64,000 nucleotides of DNA, taken from contig CM055113.1 in NCBI GenBank assembly GCA_029204225.1, positions 7,961,852-8,025,851 of the forward strand. The letters are read 5' to 3'. Positions 49,734-61,485 of this stretch are shown here, piece by piece. The stretch is from Diphasiastrum complanatum (taxonomy: Eukaryota; Streptophyta; Lycopodiopsida; Lycopodiales; Lycopodiaceae). Numbering within the stretch: the stretch's first letter is position 1; every line of letters begins with the position of its first letter. Both the position numbers and the translations under genes were made by a program. Below the pieces are notes generated by a model, which did no database searches, was not told the origin of the DNA, and saw only the letters and a program-made list of their open reading frames with translations.

Positions 49734-51545
49734 TAGTCTCCCTTAAGGTCACGGTTGATGCCTTGAGTATCTTCGTCAGATTTAGCATGTCGAAAAATTT
49801 TTGATGCTTGATCCTGGGAAGAGCCTTGGTGAAAAATGTTTGCAACCAAACCTTTTCCCAAATAAAGTGGTACTGGATTTCAATGTGCTTTGACTTGCCA
49901 TGAAATATGGAATTCAGCGACAGTAAAATACAGCTCATGTATGCATCTCCTAAGTTTGACATTGGACCACAAAGATCACTATGCACAAGATCTAATACAT
50001 GCTTTGTTTTGATGAAGTGTGTTCTGGAAAATTTGTTTCTTGAATGTTTGCCATAAATGCAAGACTCACAGAAAAATGATTTCCTATCTAATGAAAGAGA
50101 ACAATTCAATCCATCAACCTCACGCAGTAAGAAAGTAATATTGTATTAGCATGTCCAAATCGACCATGCCATAGTAATGCTTGATCATTTACATTCTCGT
50201 AAGAAGTAGTGGCTAATGCATTAGAGCTAGATAGTACATATAAGTTTCCAACTCGAGTGCAAGTAGTCAGAGTATCATCTTTGTCGAAGATTGTACACTG
50301 CTCAAGAGAAAAAGTAACAAAGTAGCCCTCATTAGTTATCTTTGAAATCAAAAGAAGATTCTTAGAAAATTGAGGTACATAAAGGACATTCAAAACAAAA
50401 ATGACGAATCCATTTTTGAACATGATCTTGACTGTTCCTTTGCCTTTCATGCGGATGGTGCTAGAATCTTTGAGGTAGATGAATTTCTCTTTGTTGTAAG
50501 CCACATATTCAGTAAACCATTCTCTTTGAGAAGTCATATGTTGGGTAGCGCCACTATCAAGATACCACCTATCATAGTCTGCATCACTACTTTTCCAATC
50601 CATTAATATAACATCATCAGAGGTCTCCTCCTTAAATTTTGCTGTATTAGTAGAATTTGACTGTTGGTGTTGCTGCTTCTTCGCCTTATTATAGATTCAA
50701 GTACGACAATCTTTGATGTTGTGGTTCACCCTCTTGTAGTATTTGCAAAAGAGTCACCTTTTGGATCCATTGCTCTTAGATGGAGGTTGAGGATTATGTT
50801 TTTGTTTCTACACTTGATTCTTGCCCTTGGAATTGTCTGTCTTGTTGGTTTATAATACTAGAGATTTGTCTTTGATGGACAAATCACTGGTCTTTCTCCG
50901 CATTTCTTCTTGAAGAAGATGACCGATGACCTTTTGAAGAGTTAGATCGGGTTGAGTGGAGATCATTACAACAAAGTGCTCATAAGAATTTGGGTAAAGA
51001 AGAAAGTAAAGTCATTACTGCATCACTACCTTGAATAGCAACTGACAATTGGTCTACTAAAGATTTAAAGCTGTTGATGTGGACAGTGATGGTTGTTGAA
51101 TCAAACATTTTGAGAGTAAAGAACTTCTTTCTAAGGTGTAACCGGGTGGTCACATCTTGAGTTTCATAAAGATTTTACAGCAAATCTAATGCTTTCTTAG
51201 AGGACTTTCAAGCGGTAACATGGGATATCTGAGAATCAGCTAGATTCAATGTGATTGATGCTAGGGCCTTCTGATCTTTGATCTTCCATTCCTTAGCTAA
51301 TTTGTAATCAACCTTGTCTGGTTTCGGGTCAAACCCATCCACAACATCCCAAAGATTTCTATCAATAAGGATCATCCTAAGTTTCAACTTCCAGATATAA
51401 AAGTTTGAGCCGTTGAATTTGTCGATGATCTTGACTTCGTTGGATGATGACAACGATGAAGTGTTACTAGTGCAAAACATATTGAACTGATAGTAATTGA
51501 AATGGTGCAATAATATCTCGATTTTAATGCAATAGCTCGCATACC
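49734..51545 (-). pseudogene. Copia element D: gag, protease, partial integrase, RNase H end
   Basis: Minus strand from about 51480: gag (IDKFNGSNFYIWKLKLRMIL, DRNLWDVVDGF), a degraded middle part (50640-51180), protease and GAG-pre-integrase in one 165-codon frame (50106-50603: WYLDSGATQHM, VLYVPQFSKNLLLISKIT, LWHGRFGHAN), then the zinc region (CESCIYGKHSRNKF) and LDLVHSDLCGPM, the start of the integrase core. From here it jumps (about 49950) to SIFHGKSKHIEIQYHFIWEKV, the RNase H end. Integrase core, RT and most of RNase H are deleted by one event. This is a Tnt1/Tork-like copia by its gag and protease style; the lineage is inferred. Confidence 0.85.
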
Positions 51546-51546
51546 A
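51535..51546 (-). other. Degenerate primer binding site of copia D
   Basis: On the minus strand TGGTATGCGAGC follows the LTR end by three bases; it differs from the tRNA-Met complement TGGTATCAGAGC in the middle. Confidence 0.55.
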
Positions 51547-51549
51547 CCT

Positions 51550-52729
51550 TGTTGGGGGAAGGAGAAGAGGAGATAATGCGGAGCAGATCGATGTCGTAGC
51601 AAGGCAAGGTAATTGTTGAAGTCGTGCCTCAACACTCAAGCGTTGTTATCAATTGACTCCCCCGATGTGGGCTGTTACTGACTATCAGCAAGAGTGACCT
51701 CGATGTTAACGACATGATAGAAAATGTCGAATAGGATCACAGCTCATGCGTTAAGGACCGTTAGAAATAGTTGCATACTCAAACGAATTATGTGATTTGA
51801 GTATAGTCACCAAAGAGGATAAACAATATGTGAAACTACATATGTTCAGTTTGAAAATGAAGTTTAGATTAGAATTTAATTCAATAGTGCAAAAAGATAG
51901 CATTCGTTCGTCCGGCGTCGGAGATAACTGTCGTCTGATCAAATTCTAAGGAGTCAAAGACGTCCGTGATTCGATCAGAAGGAGTGAGTGATTGAGACAA
52001 GTAATTAGAAAAGTGCAATCAATCACAACACACACATGTCCAAATTAGACACAACTATGGTGTGTTGGTATTTTACACTGAATACTTGCCACAGGAGCAT
52101 TTGTTCAATATGGAGAGCCTTAATGCGACGTAACTTTTGATGCTAAATCTTCCATTGCAATGAGTGCGAGCTCGATGTATATATACATAATATACTTGTG
52201 ATTACAAGAATTCCTTAACTAATCTATAATTACGAGACTAGTTTAATCTAACCAGATGCTGGTCATAAATGTATGTGCAAATCAGTACACCTATAGATAG
52301 TAGACAAGTGTATAGTTTGCTATGTGCATTGTGTTTGACGTTTAGTCGATTGTCGAATCATTTGGACACTATGGATAATTCGTTCGATTGTCAAAGTTGT
52401 TGGAGATGGCCAAGCCTTTGAGCTTCTTCAAATGGTTTGAAATGACATTCAAATGTAGATATTAACGGGAATGTATACCCTTTACTTCAGAGATGAAGAT
52501 TAGCTGGAAGGTCGAGGTATTCATCCTTCAAATAGTTCGGCTGATTCGATTTTGCGTAGAATGTCGCAGGGGTACTACTGCACAAAAATCTGTTTATTAT
52601 ACCAGACATTACTCTACACACAGAATGAGAAAAACACAACTAAAAGTGTAGAGTGGCAAAACAAAAAACTATGTGTCCGACATTCGTCTTTTCATTGTGG
52701 GACATTTATTCATAGTATGATTCCCAACA
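51550..52729 (-). repeat. 5' LTR of copia D
   Basis: On the minus strand it begins TGTTGGGAATC at 52729 and ends CCCCCAACA at 51550, so the ends are inverted repeats (TGTTGGG/CCCAACA), and a primer-binding-site-like sequence and gag follow. Length about 1180 bp. Promoter-like TATATATA words lie near 52177-52190. Confidence 0.65.
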
Positions 52730-52789
52730 CTAATCACACACCAAACATTTTTCCTTCTAGGAAAATTTTTCTGCATCTTTTCACCTAGT

Positions 52790-53560
52790 TTGTCGATCTT
52801 AGCATGCTGCTCTTCGAACACTGTCAACTTTGCATCAAACTATGTTTGCATTTTCTCCAGTTGCAACTGCTGCTTCTTGCCAACTTTTTCGAACTCATCC
52901 ATCATCAACTTGGTTGCATTGATGTTCGTAGATGCAATAGTTGTGGATGTTGTGGTCGTTTGCCTAGCTGTGTACAAGAACATTCCAATATTTGACTCAT
53001 CATTGGAATCATCATCCTCTTCGGGTATTGCATCATCCATTGTATGTTGCAATGACAACTAATCTCCTCAGCGTTTGAGTTCATGTATGACCATCTTTGG
53101 TAAACTTGCTAAGGACCACATGATCAAAGCTTTGTTGTTCTGGTTCACAATCTAATTTGAGATGTTTGATTCGTTCAATATAATCTCACACCCTCTCCTT
53201 ATTTTCCATTTTGATTTTACTTAATAGTAAGAAAGGATCATCCAAGAATTTTTTGGGCTTAAATCACATAATGAGTGCAGCTTTAACTACTTCCCAGTTT
53301 GATCGTTCGTCAAATCTTGATTGTAAAATCAATCTTGAGCAGCACCAATCAAAGACATATGAAATAGTTTAAGTTTATCCTCTGGATTAACCTCACCATA
53401 GACTTCGCATGACTCAGAAAATATTTTGAGGAATCTCACTAGATCAGATAATCCGTTATCCTTTGGCAACTCCAAACGAGGAGTGTTTCTAACTATAGGA
53501 CGTTGGAATAATTGAATTTATTGTTCAGAATCAAAATTTGTTATTCCCATGAATTACTTC
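52790..53560 (-). pseudogene. Retrotransposon gag fragment
   Basis: Minus-strand frames from 53560 read TPRLELPKDNGLSDLVRFLK, CEVYGEVNPEDKLKLFHMSL and IGAAQD, a retrotransposon gag domain of the kind found in gypsy-like and some plant retroelements, followed by a shifted part and an acidic, Thr/Gln-rich coiled-coil-like end (PEEDDDSNDESN; DEFEKVGKKQQLQLEKMQT) at 52840-53058. Frames are broken by several stops. No pol part, LTR or primer site can be attached to it with confidence. Confidence 0.6.
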
Positions 53561-54251
53561 AGAATAAAAAATAGGTAATGAACAATGAGATTGGATCTAG
53601 ATTTTTTTTTATCCTATTTCCTGATCTGACATGTAAAAACTTTATCACTCGATATCAATCAGATTCTAAACTTTGGAAAAAGAGACCTTGATCAAGTGAT
53701 TGGCACTCAAAAAATAAGAATTTCTCATAATCAACACCAATTCTATTAAGAATCTTTCACAAATTTGACAGTAGCTTCATCTGATAGTTCATAACTCAAA
53801 AATGGTACTGGTGTGCAATTTCTAAAAATTGGCTTTGCCCTTCATTCTGTAGCTTCATTGCATCAGGGCGGTCATTCCTACAAGTGGGCGAAGATTGGTT
53901 GTAAATGAACAAAAAATTATCAGTGTCTGATGAGGATTTTGCCGATTCACTCGTGATATCCCAAGGCATAATGGTCACCAAACTGATCAAATGGCATAAT
54001 GGTGGGCCTTATGTAGGTGACGAGGACCCTTAGGTGCTAGTGACGAAAAAAAGTGGTAGTAATAGTCCTTTGACTTGGACCAGTCCCAAAGGCGACATGG
54101 AAATGATAATCATCCCTAAGTATCAACTTTATTAAATCTGAAAAAATTTACATTCATACATAGACTGACTAGTCTCGGGGCCACCAACACATGCTGGGCA
54201 TTGTGCTTGGCTCGCGTTGGTAGAGGGAGATGAGACTTGGCGACTAGATTC
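53561..54251. other. Intergenic, no recognisable gene
   Basis: No coding or structural feature that I can support lies between the gag fragment and the CACTA end. Confidence 0.45.
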
Positions 54252-54289
54252 CACTACAACACCCGTTGCAATTTGCGACGTGTTTTGAG

Positions 54290-54710
54290 ATGTGAATCAC
54301 GAGTTTAATTCGTCGCGGATGTCGAAAAAGCCCGTCAAAATGAGAATGTCGGATTCCGATGTCTTCAGAACACGTCGGAATCCGACAGCTACAGAATGCC
54401 GACCTCACAGGGCGGGGAGCCACGTGGACGTCGCATTCCGACGTCCACGTCCAATGTGGTCGTCGAATTCTGATGTCCCATCAGTACGTCGAAATCCAAT
54501 GTTTGTTCCAGAAAAATTCCAAAGAGTCGCCCAAAAATGTTTGACATACCTCTAACTCATGTCCGCATAAAGGGATGTCGGAATCCAACATTCAATATGA
54601 ATGTCGAATTCCAACGTCTGTTAACAAAACGTCCTAAAAAAATGTTCAACAAGTGTGACGGATATCCGACATGTTTGTGTGTCGGAATCTGACGTCTCGG
54701 ATTAGGTAAA
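54290..54710. repeat. CACTA subterminal repeats: GTCGGAATCCGAC palindromes
   Basis: At least nine degenerate copies of a palindrome of the type GTCGGAATTCCGACGT occur in about 420 bp, in both orientations (for example near 54347, 54370, 54430, 54464, 54487, 54573, 54603, 54657 and 54681). In CACTA elements such subterminal motif clusters are binding sites for the element's own DNA-binding protein. Confidence 0.8.
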
Positions 54711-55309
54711 AAAAATTAAAAATGCATAAAAAATAGCGCGCACATTTTTTTTGGTGTATTCTTGGAGTCGCGCTAGTGTTGGATTGCTTTTGAGACAATA
54801 TTTTTGGATTGCATGCGACATTTGGATCAAGTAACAAGCATGAGGTACTTTTTATACTTACATTACTTAATTTACATTATGAATTGCAAATACTTAATTT
54901 GTATTTGTCTTTGATTTCTTATGAATTCACTTTTTGAAAATATGACATTGCACAAAGTTTCGCAATTCCTAATTAGTTAAGGCATTGCACATGTTGGAAT
55001 AGGACATTGCTCATATTTCAAAATCCAACATACAAACTAATAATTTTAATTTTGATCAATTGCAATAATATGTATATTGAAAGTGTATATCAATGTACAC
55101 AAAATTGCTACTTTCTTGGTCTCTCTAATTTACGATAGACGAACTAAAATTATATTAAAAACCTAATCTACTTGTCGTCGTCTAATGTCTGCATGACACA
55201 TTAGTATTTAATGCTTGATCATACTAATGGTTAAGAGTGGACACGTACGTGTTTTACACTAATAGTATACGAAGAATATAAAATTTAAATCTTTCAAAGA
55301 AACTTACAC

Positions 55310-56095
55310 GTGGAGGATGACCCTCACTCTTCAGTTTATCGACTAATGCCTCGTATGATTTCCCAAAGGCAAATTCGTACTCTTCCTTGGTTGGTAGACG
55401 TCCGTAGTCCACCAACTATCCATTCAATTTAATTTGGAATTACTTTAGGGCTAGGTTGGAGCAACTACTCATAATGCATGTTAGAAAAGGAAATCATATG
55501 AAATCAAAGACAAACTATAAGAGTGATTTAGATTTACTTACCATGCTTGCTTGCAAGCCCACCTTTCCACTTGAGCCCCACTTAGGGTTGCCTATTCCAT
55601 GCATCCTAGCGGCCATGACATCTCTTTGAATCTTCTATTTATCCGGTGTTCTTTCATCATTTTTTACAGTGTTCCAATCTGCCCTTGGACACCATCGGGG
55701 TTTCGATAACCTGTCCCTATAATGTCGTCGTCATGTTGTACCACGACGATGTCTTATCCATCAGCTCATATGCTTATGAATTTTCTTTGAGTCGAATTTC
55801 TCATCTTGTGAAAATTCATCACGAAGGGTACCAACAACCTGTCGTTTGAGATCGTTAGATTGATCTGACCATCGATTATGTTCCCTTGAGAATCCACGTC
55901 ATAATAAAGACTCGTGGATGACTCTTCGGTAGGGACGGGAGCCACGACCGCTTGTGAAGTACCACCCTCGAGGTCTTGGCTAAGCATACTATGTGTTTTT
56001 TGTTTGGGAGTTAGCGATGCATAGAAATTTGAAATATTGTCTTTTGAGCTCTCGCCCCTGCCTGACCGCGACATGATTACTACATTCCTAAACAT
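55310..56095 (-). CDS. Unidentified minus-strand frame(s) inside the CACTA element
   Basis: The clearest piece is 55766-56095 (starting MFRNVVIMSRSGRGESS; later TSLYYDVDSQGNIIDGQINL). Further minus-strand pieces that look coding lie at about 55560-55680 (MAARMHGIGNPKWGSSGKVG) and 55320-55420 (YGRLPTKEEYEFAFGKSYEA). In CACTA elements a second gene (TNPA-like, or a plant Transposase_24-type protein) accompanies the transposase, and the wording and spacing would fit such a spliced gene. I cannot confirm the family, and the orientation opposite to the transposase is unusual. Confidence 0.4.
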
Positions 56096-56590
56096 AAAAT
56101 ATATTACAATAAACCCTAATATATTGAAATGAAGTAGAAAAAACGAAAATCAACTACAAAACTTTAATGTATATTAGAGTTAGACTTTCATACCGGTGAT
56201 AACAAAAAAAAAGGATAGATCTGTATTTATAACCTGCAACAAGATGCAAAAGAATCATATAAGAATCCACGTATAAAAACCCAAATATGAGAATCAAACA
56301 ATAATATGCACATAGAAATTATGCTATCTAAATATCGAAAGATGAGAATCAACGTATTTTCAAATTGATTAGACTTATGTTATTTGTGTTTTGTACTTGT
56401 GCATATATGCACTTTAACACAAGGAGATGAATTACATTCAAATCGGTCTAGCGATGAAGACACTACTCAAGGCAACAAGGTAAATAATAGACATGCATGT
56501 TTTTTTGTTCATAAAGACTTTGTTACTATAACTTAAACATGACCTCAAATATTGTGCTAAAGTGACACGTACTTGATTTTTGTTTCTTAC

Positions 56591-58966
56591 AGAATAACTA
56601 TTTTCAAACTAAAATATGGTGCACATGCGTCAAGTGTGATGGGCAAAAGATGCGTGCAAGATGTATTGTTGAAAATAATTTGTGGAAGTTTGGACGAAAA
56701 GATGAGGGTCAACCATCGAATTTGCAAGACGTTGAAGTTTGTTAATTTTATTTGATTGTTTTTTATTATAATATTCGTCAATCTATATACGTCATTTATT
56801 GAATTTGTTTAATGTGTGTAGCCAATAAAATGAATGCCATTCCATGGAGTTGATCCATCCGTGTTTCATCACAATCAACGTTAAGTTTTGATGGAGCGAA
56901 ACAAATTCAAGAGACAAATACAGTTGAAGAAAAGAGTAATCAACTTGATTCTAATGATGATAATGATGAGGTGCAACACGATAAAGAAATGCACAATATG
57001 TTTGAATCGTACTTTAATGAAACAAACGAGAATGATGCTATGCGCGCATCTTCTAGTGGAAATGGATATCACAAACAATTTGAGATGGATGACGACGAGA
57101 TTCTATTGCGCAAGGAGGCCAACACTTCTTTGTATCGAGGAGCATCCATTCCGAGACTAGCTACATCAATTCTTATTCTAAACCTTCAAGCACATACAAA
57201 TGGAGTGATCGTAGTGTCACATCATTATTCAGGTCTTTAATACAACTTTTGTACTTTATAGCATATTTATATTGAATTAAATTTTTTTTCTAACAACTCA
57301 CATTGCTATTTGTCTTTTTAAATTGTTGCATAGAATATTTCCGAAAGAAAACGTGATACCTAAAACATGAAAAGAAGCATGAAAGATGATGAATGCACTC
57401 AATACATGCATGTCCAGGAGACCATGTTTTATTTAGAGGTGAGCACTCAAAAAAGCTTCAATGTCCAACGTGTAACGCTTCACGTTATCGAGATGACGTA
57501 CAAGGGGATAAAGTGCCACAGAAAGTGTTACGACATTTTTCAATTATCTCACGATTGCAACATTTATTTCGATGTAAATCTTTGGCACAACTAATGGATT
57601 GGCATGTCAAAAATCGATTTACGGATGATGTGATGCGAGTACAAGTGACTCACTTGTATGGAAACATATTGAAGACCAATGGTCCGAGTTAAAAAATGAA
57701 CCTCGTAATTTAAGATTTGGCCTTGCTATGGATGACATAAATTCTTTTAGCGTTCAAGCGTCAACTTGGTCCACATGGCCAGTTGTGCATAATATACCTC
57801 CATGGTTGTGTATCAAATCATAAGAATCCATGTTAGCGTTTAGCGTTTGAGTGCATTTGACTAATCTTATCTCACATTTGGTTTATGAACTATGTAGGTT
57901 AACCACATCGGGTTACAACGCACGTTACATTTGTGGACCACTTTTGGAAGGTCGTCATAGCACAAATATGTTGATAAAAAAGTGGTCTACGAAAATCATT
58001 GCAAATCCTTGCCGCTTGATCATGCATTTTGAAGGTTGAATAGGCGATTTTTTGGAGGGCGAGAAAATAATCCTTTTAACTACACAACCACCCTCATGCA
58101 TGGGAGTAGCAGAATGGCATGGTGAATGGCTTAGACATCATGATGTTAATTCTTCATGGAATGAATCCATTGATGGTATGAAACGGTTGTCTAGTTTTTA
58201 TAAATTACCCTATTGGAGAAATTTATTGATAATTTATCTATTGAATCCTATGCACATATTCAAAAATGTCGGTGAATCACTATGGAACCACATCATTGGC
58301 ATAAAAGACAACTCCGCAGCTCGTAAAGATCTACAAGCGGTAGACATGAAAAGATCCTATTGGATTCAATACACTGAAGGTGGAGATGAGATTCTACCTA
58401 GCGTGCCAAGGATTCTTACAAAAGAGCAACTCTCACATGTAAAACATGTCATAAAACAAATGAGAACTCTAACAGGCTATGCACATTCTTTGTACGAATC
58501 AATTACCAAAGATGATAAATTAAGTGGATTGAAATCGCATGATTGGCATAAGATGTTGCAACTCATACTTCCACTTTTTATTTGAGGTCTCTTCAATGAT
58601 GACGTACAAAATACGCTTTACAATTTATCATTGATGATTAGGTTTGTATATCTTTTTAAACACTTGTTTAAGTATGTGCTATTTTAATATTTTTATGTGC
58701 CAAACTACCTGATGTTATATCAATATTCTTGCAGGTGGATTTTTACAAAAGAAATAAAAAATAATGAACTGGATTCCATGAAAATCCAAATGATCGAAAT
58801 CGTATGTTTATGGGAAAGAGATTTTCCAACTTCCTTTTTGGATATACACGTTCATCTTCCATTGCATCTGGTCGAAAAAGTATCAGTTGCAGGACCTATG
58901 CACACGCAATGGATGTTCTACCTTGAGCGTTTTATGAAAGTTTTAAAGAGCTTTGTGAGACAATTT
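56591..58966 (+). pseudogene. CACTA transposase (TNP2-like), copy 1, broken
   Basis: In order: a transposase-associated domain (WCTCVKCDGQKMRARC, about 56614-56670), an N-terminal TNP2 block (LYRGASIPRLATSILILNLQ, about 57130-57200), a cysteine block (ACPGDHVLFRGEHSKKLQCP) at 57410-57470, the Transposase_21 core (LRFGLAMDDINSFSVQAST, STWPVVHNIPPWLC, about 57715-57820), then the long frame 58052-58585 (YWRNLLIIYLLNPMHIFKNV, KLSGLKSHDWHKMLQLILP) and the DUF4218-type block (RDFPTSFLDIHVHLPLHLVE) to about 58966. Breaks: a frameshift near 57655, a stop at 58584 (TGA where copy 2 has CGA), and an abrupt end after SFVRQ. An intron of about 100 bp (58636-58734) is recognisable from its GT…TTGCAG ends. 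Confidence 0.85.
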
Positions 58967-59277
58967 TTTTTATGAAATTACCTACATTTCACTCTTTCAT
59001 ATTAACTAATTTCTAGTGTATGTGATATAATGCAACATTGCTTTTAAAAAATGAAAGTGATGAATCACCTTTGACTATTTTACTATGTTGGGTAACGTAT
59101 TCAAATAATCAAAAAACTGAGACAACACAAACTCACTGGTAAGCCCAAAGCTGGAGTGCAAGCTTGTTCGCTCTTACAACACTTGCTCTCTTTCTTTTTC
59201 TTTGAATATCTTTGTCACATACACAAGCAATTCAAAAATAATAGTCTATTACACAATTGAACCATTATTGCAAGCTT

Positions 59278-59375
<98 letters not shown>

Positions 59376-59441
59376 AAATCTTCATTTTATTAACACTGTC
59401 TATTCATATATTACCCTAAATTCTAAATCAATTCAAAATAC

Positions 59442-59490
<49 letters not shown>

Positions 59491-60090
59491 TTTTTCTGCC
59501 TCTCTCTTCTCTCTCTCTCTCTCTCATCACAAATCTAACATTCAATTACTATCAAACATTATCTATTTATCTATCATCTTAAATTCAAAATGCAAAACAC
59601 ACACACATACGCACTTCCTCCCCACCCTCCCCTCTCTCTTTGATCATTCTAATCTACTTCAAATTCTCTCCCTTTCTCTCTCTCATTTTATTAAATCTTC
59701 ATTCTATAAATACTAACTATTCATATATTATCCTAAATTTTAAATCAATGCAAAATGTAAAACACACACACACACACACACACACCCTCCCTCCCTCCCT
59801 CCCCCTCTCTCTCTCCCTCCCCCTCTCTCTCTCTTACACACACAAATTACAAATTCCTCTCTCTCAAATTACAAATCTAACATTCAATTGCTATCAAACA
59901 TTATATATTTATCTATTATCTTAATTTAAAATGCAAAACACACACAACACAAAACGCGCGCGTGCGCGCACACACACACACACACACACATCCCTACTAA
60001 ATCTAACAATCTATTACTACCAAACACTATATCTATTTATCTATTATCCTAGATTATAAATTCAATGCAAAATACACATACACCTCCTCT

Positions 60091-60172
<82 letters not shown>

Positions 60173-60237
60173 TCTAAATAGTTCTAACAATCTACGATAA
60201 ACACTACCCTAAATCATTCTAAATCAATACAAAATTA

Positions 60238-60290
<53 letters not shown>

Positions 60291-60301
60291 AGTCAGTCAG
60301 T

Positions 60302-60378
<77 letters not shown>
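59278..60378. repeat. Composite microsatellite array: (CT)n and (CA)n in a repeated unit
   Basis: (CT)n at 59283-59370, (CA)n at about 59443-59490, then more CT and CA tracts to (CA)n 60098-60170, 60241-60288 and (CT)n 60305-60378. Between them an AT-rich spacer recurs about six times: ATCTAACATTCAATTACTAT followed by a CAAACATTATCTATTTATCTAT-type stretch and AAATTCAAAATGCAAAACAC, for example at 59527-59605, 59870-59945 and 59999-60085. So the array is a higher-order tandem repeat with microsatellites built into the unit. Confidence 0.9.
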
Positions 60379-60383
<5 letters not shown>

Positions 60384-60815
60384 ACAGATTAAGATTCATT
60401 TATCATCAAACACTATCTATTCAAAGACTTAGCAATTAACACTATCTATTCAAACACTTATCTTTCTTCTCTTCACCTTCTTTCACAAAAACAAACAAAA
60501 CAAACTCTAGAAGCTTTCAATATCTTCAAGCACTAACCTCTAAGCATCAAAAGCGTGGATTGATCTTCAAGAATCAGAATAATCGCAATGATTGCTCCAA
60601 ACTCGTCTTCAATTGCTCCGAACTCGCCTTCAATCGCTCCAACTGTTGGAAGTATTTCTAATTTATGCGGTGGCTAGATATACTCATGGATGTAGTATAC
60701 TGAGGAGATGATTGTCCACTTTTATAAGATCTACAAGCTTTACAACGAAATAAGAACATAATAGAAAAGGAGCATCAAGGCTTCCCAACTGGTTTGGTAT
60801 GCAGTTGAGAATAAA

Positions 60816-60950
60816 ACGGTGTGGCTAAGGCGATACTCAATTAGCCACTAGTTGGAAAATAACTAAGACTTTGCTAAGGCTTTTCCAACTAGCAAAGATG
60901 AACAAAAATAACAAAATCTTGCTAAGGCTTCCCAACTAGCAAGATCAATA
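60816..60950. repeat. Three consecutive hairpins with different stems
   Basis: GTGGCTAA (60821-60828) pairs with TTAGCCAC (60841-60848); CTTTGCTA (60869-60876) with TAGCAAAG (60890-60897); ATCTTGCTA (60916-60924) with TAGCAAGAT (60937-60945). Loops are 12-13 bases. A shared core GCTAAGGC opens each; the outer stem bases differ but stay complementary. Confidence 0.8.
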
Positions 60951-61485
60951 AGTAAATCCTATCTAACACCCAAAGGAAGATGAATATAAGATTGCGGCTA
61001 ATACTAAGCATCAAGCAATTAGAAGCATGCCACAATAAACCTATGAAAAGAGACAAGAGGAGGCCCGAGCACCTTCCCTCAAGCTATGCACCTTCCCAAA
61101 GGGAACACAGAGAAAATAGAAGACAATCTCAAGAGAGAGGATTTTAGCATAATCTGAAAGTGCTATTTACAAGGGAAATGCATCTCTTCTTATAGCAAGA
61201 AGGGCCTTCCATAAGCATCCACTAGCTTATGGGATTAGTATCTAAAACTAGCCATTCTAAGGCTTTCCGCTTTTCTCTAACTTAAGATAGCTTAAGATAT
61301 CTTCGAATCTTTCTAAGCTTAAGTTTTCTTAAGTCTAAGTTCTAAGTCTAAATTTAAGTTTTTTTATTTATTTAAACTCCTACCCATGGACTTACAAAAC
61401 ACATGTCATAATAGAAGTTTATTAACATTTACTTATACGTGGACTTACAATACACATGCCACAGAATTTTATTTCTTTTTATTTT

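Noticed and set aside
59202-59924. Open frames rich in Leu-Ser and Thr-His repeats
   Set aside because: They are translations of (CT)n and (CA)n microsatellites and carry no coding meaning.
59278-60378. CRISPR-like array (regular spacers between repeats)
   Set aside because: The repeats are microsatellite tracts of variable length in a plant genome, and spacers are copies of each other rather than unique.
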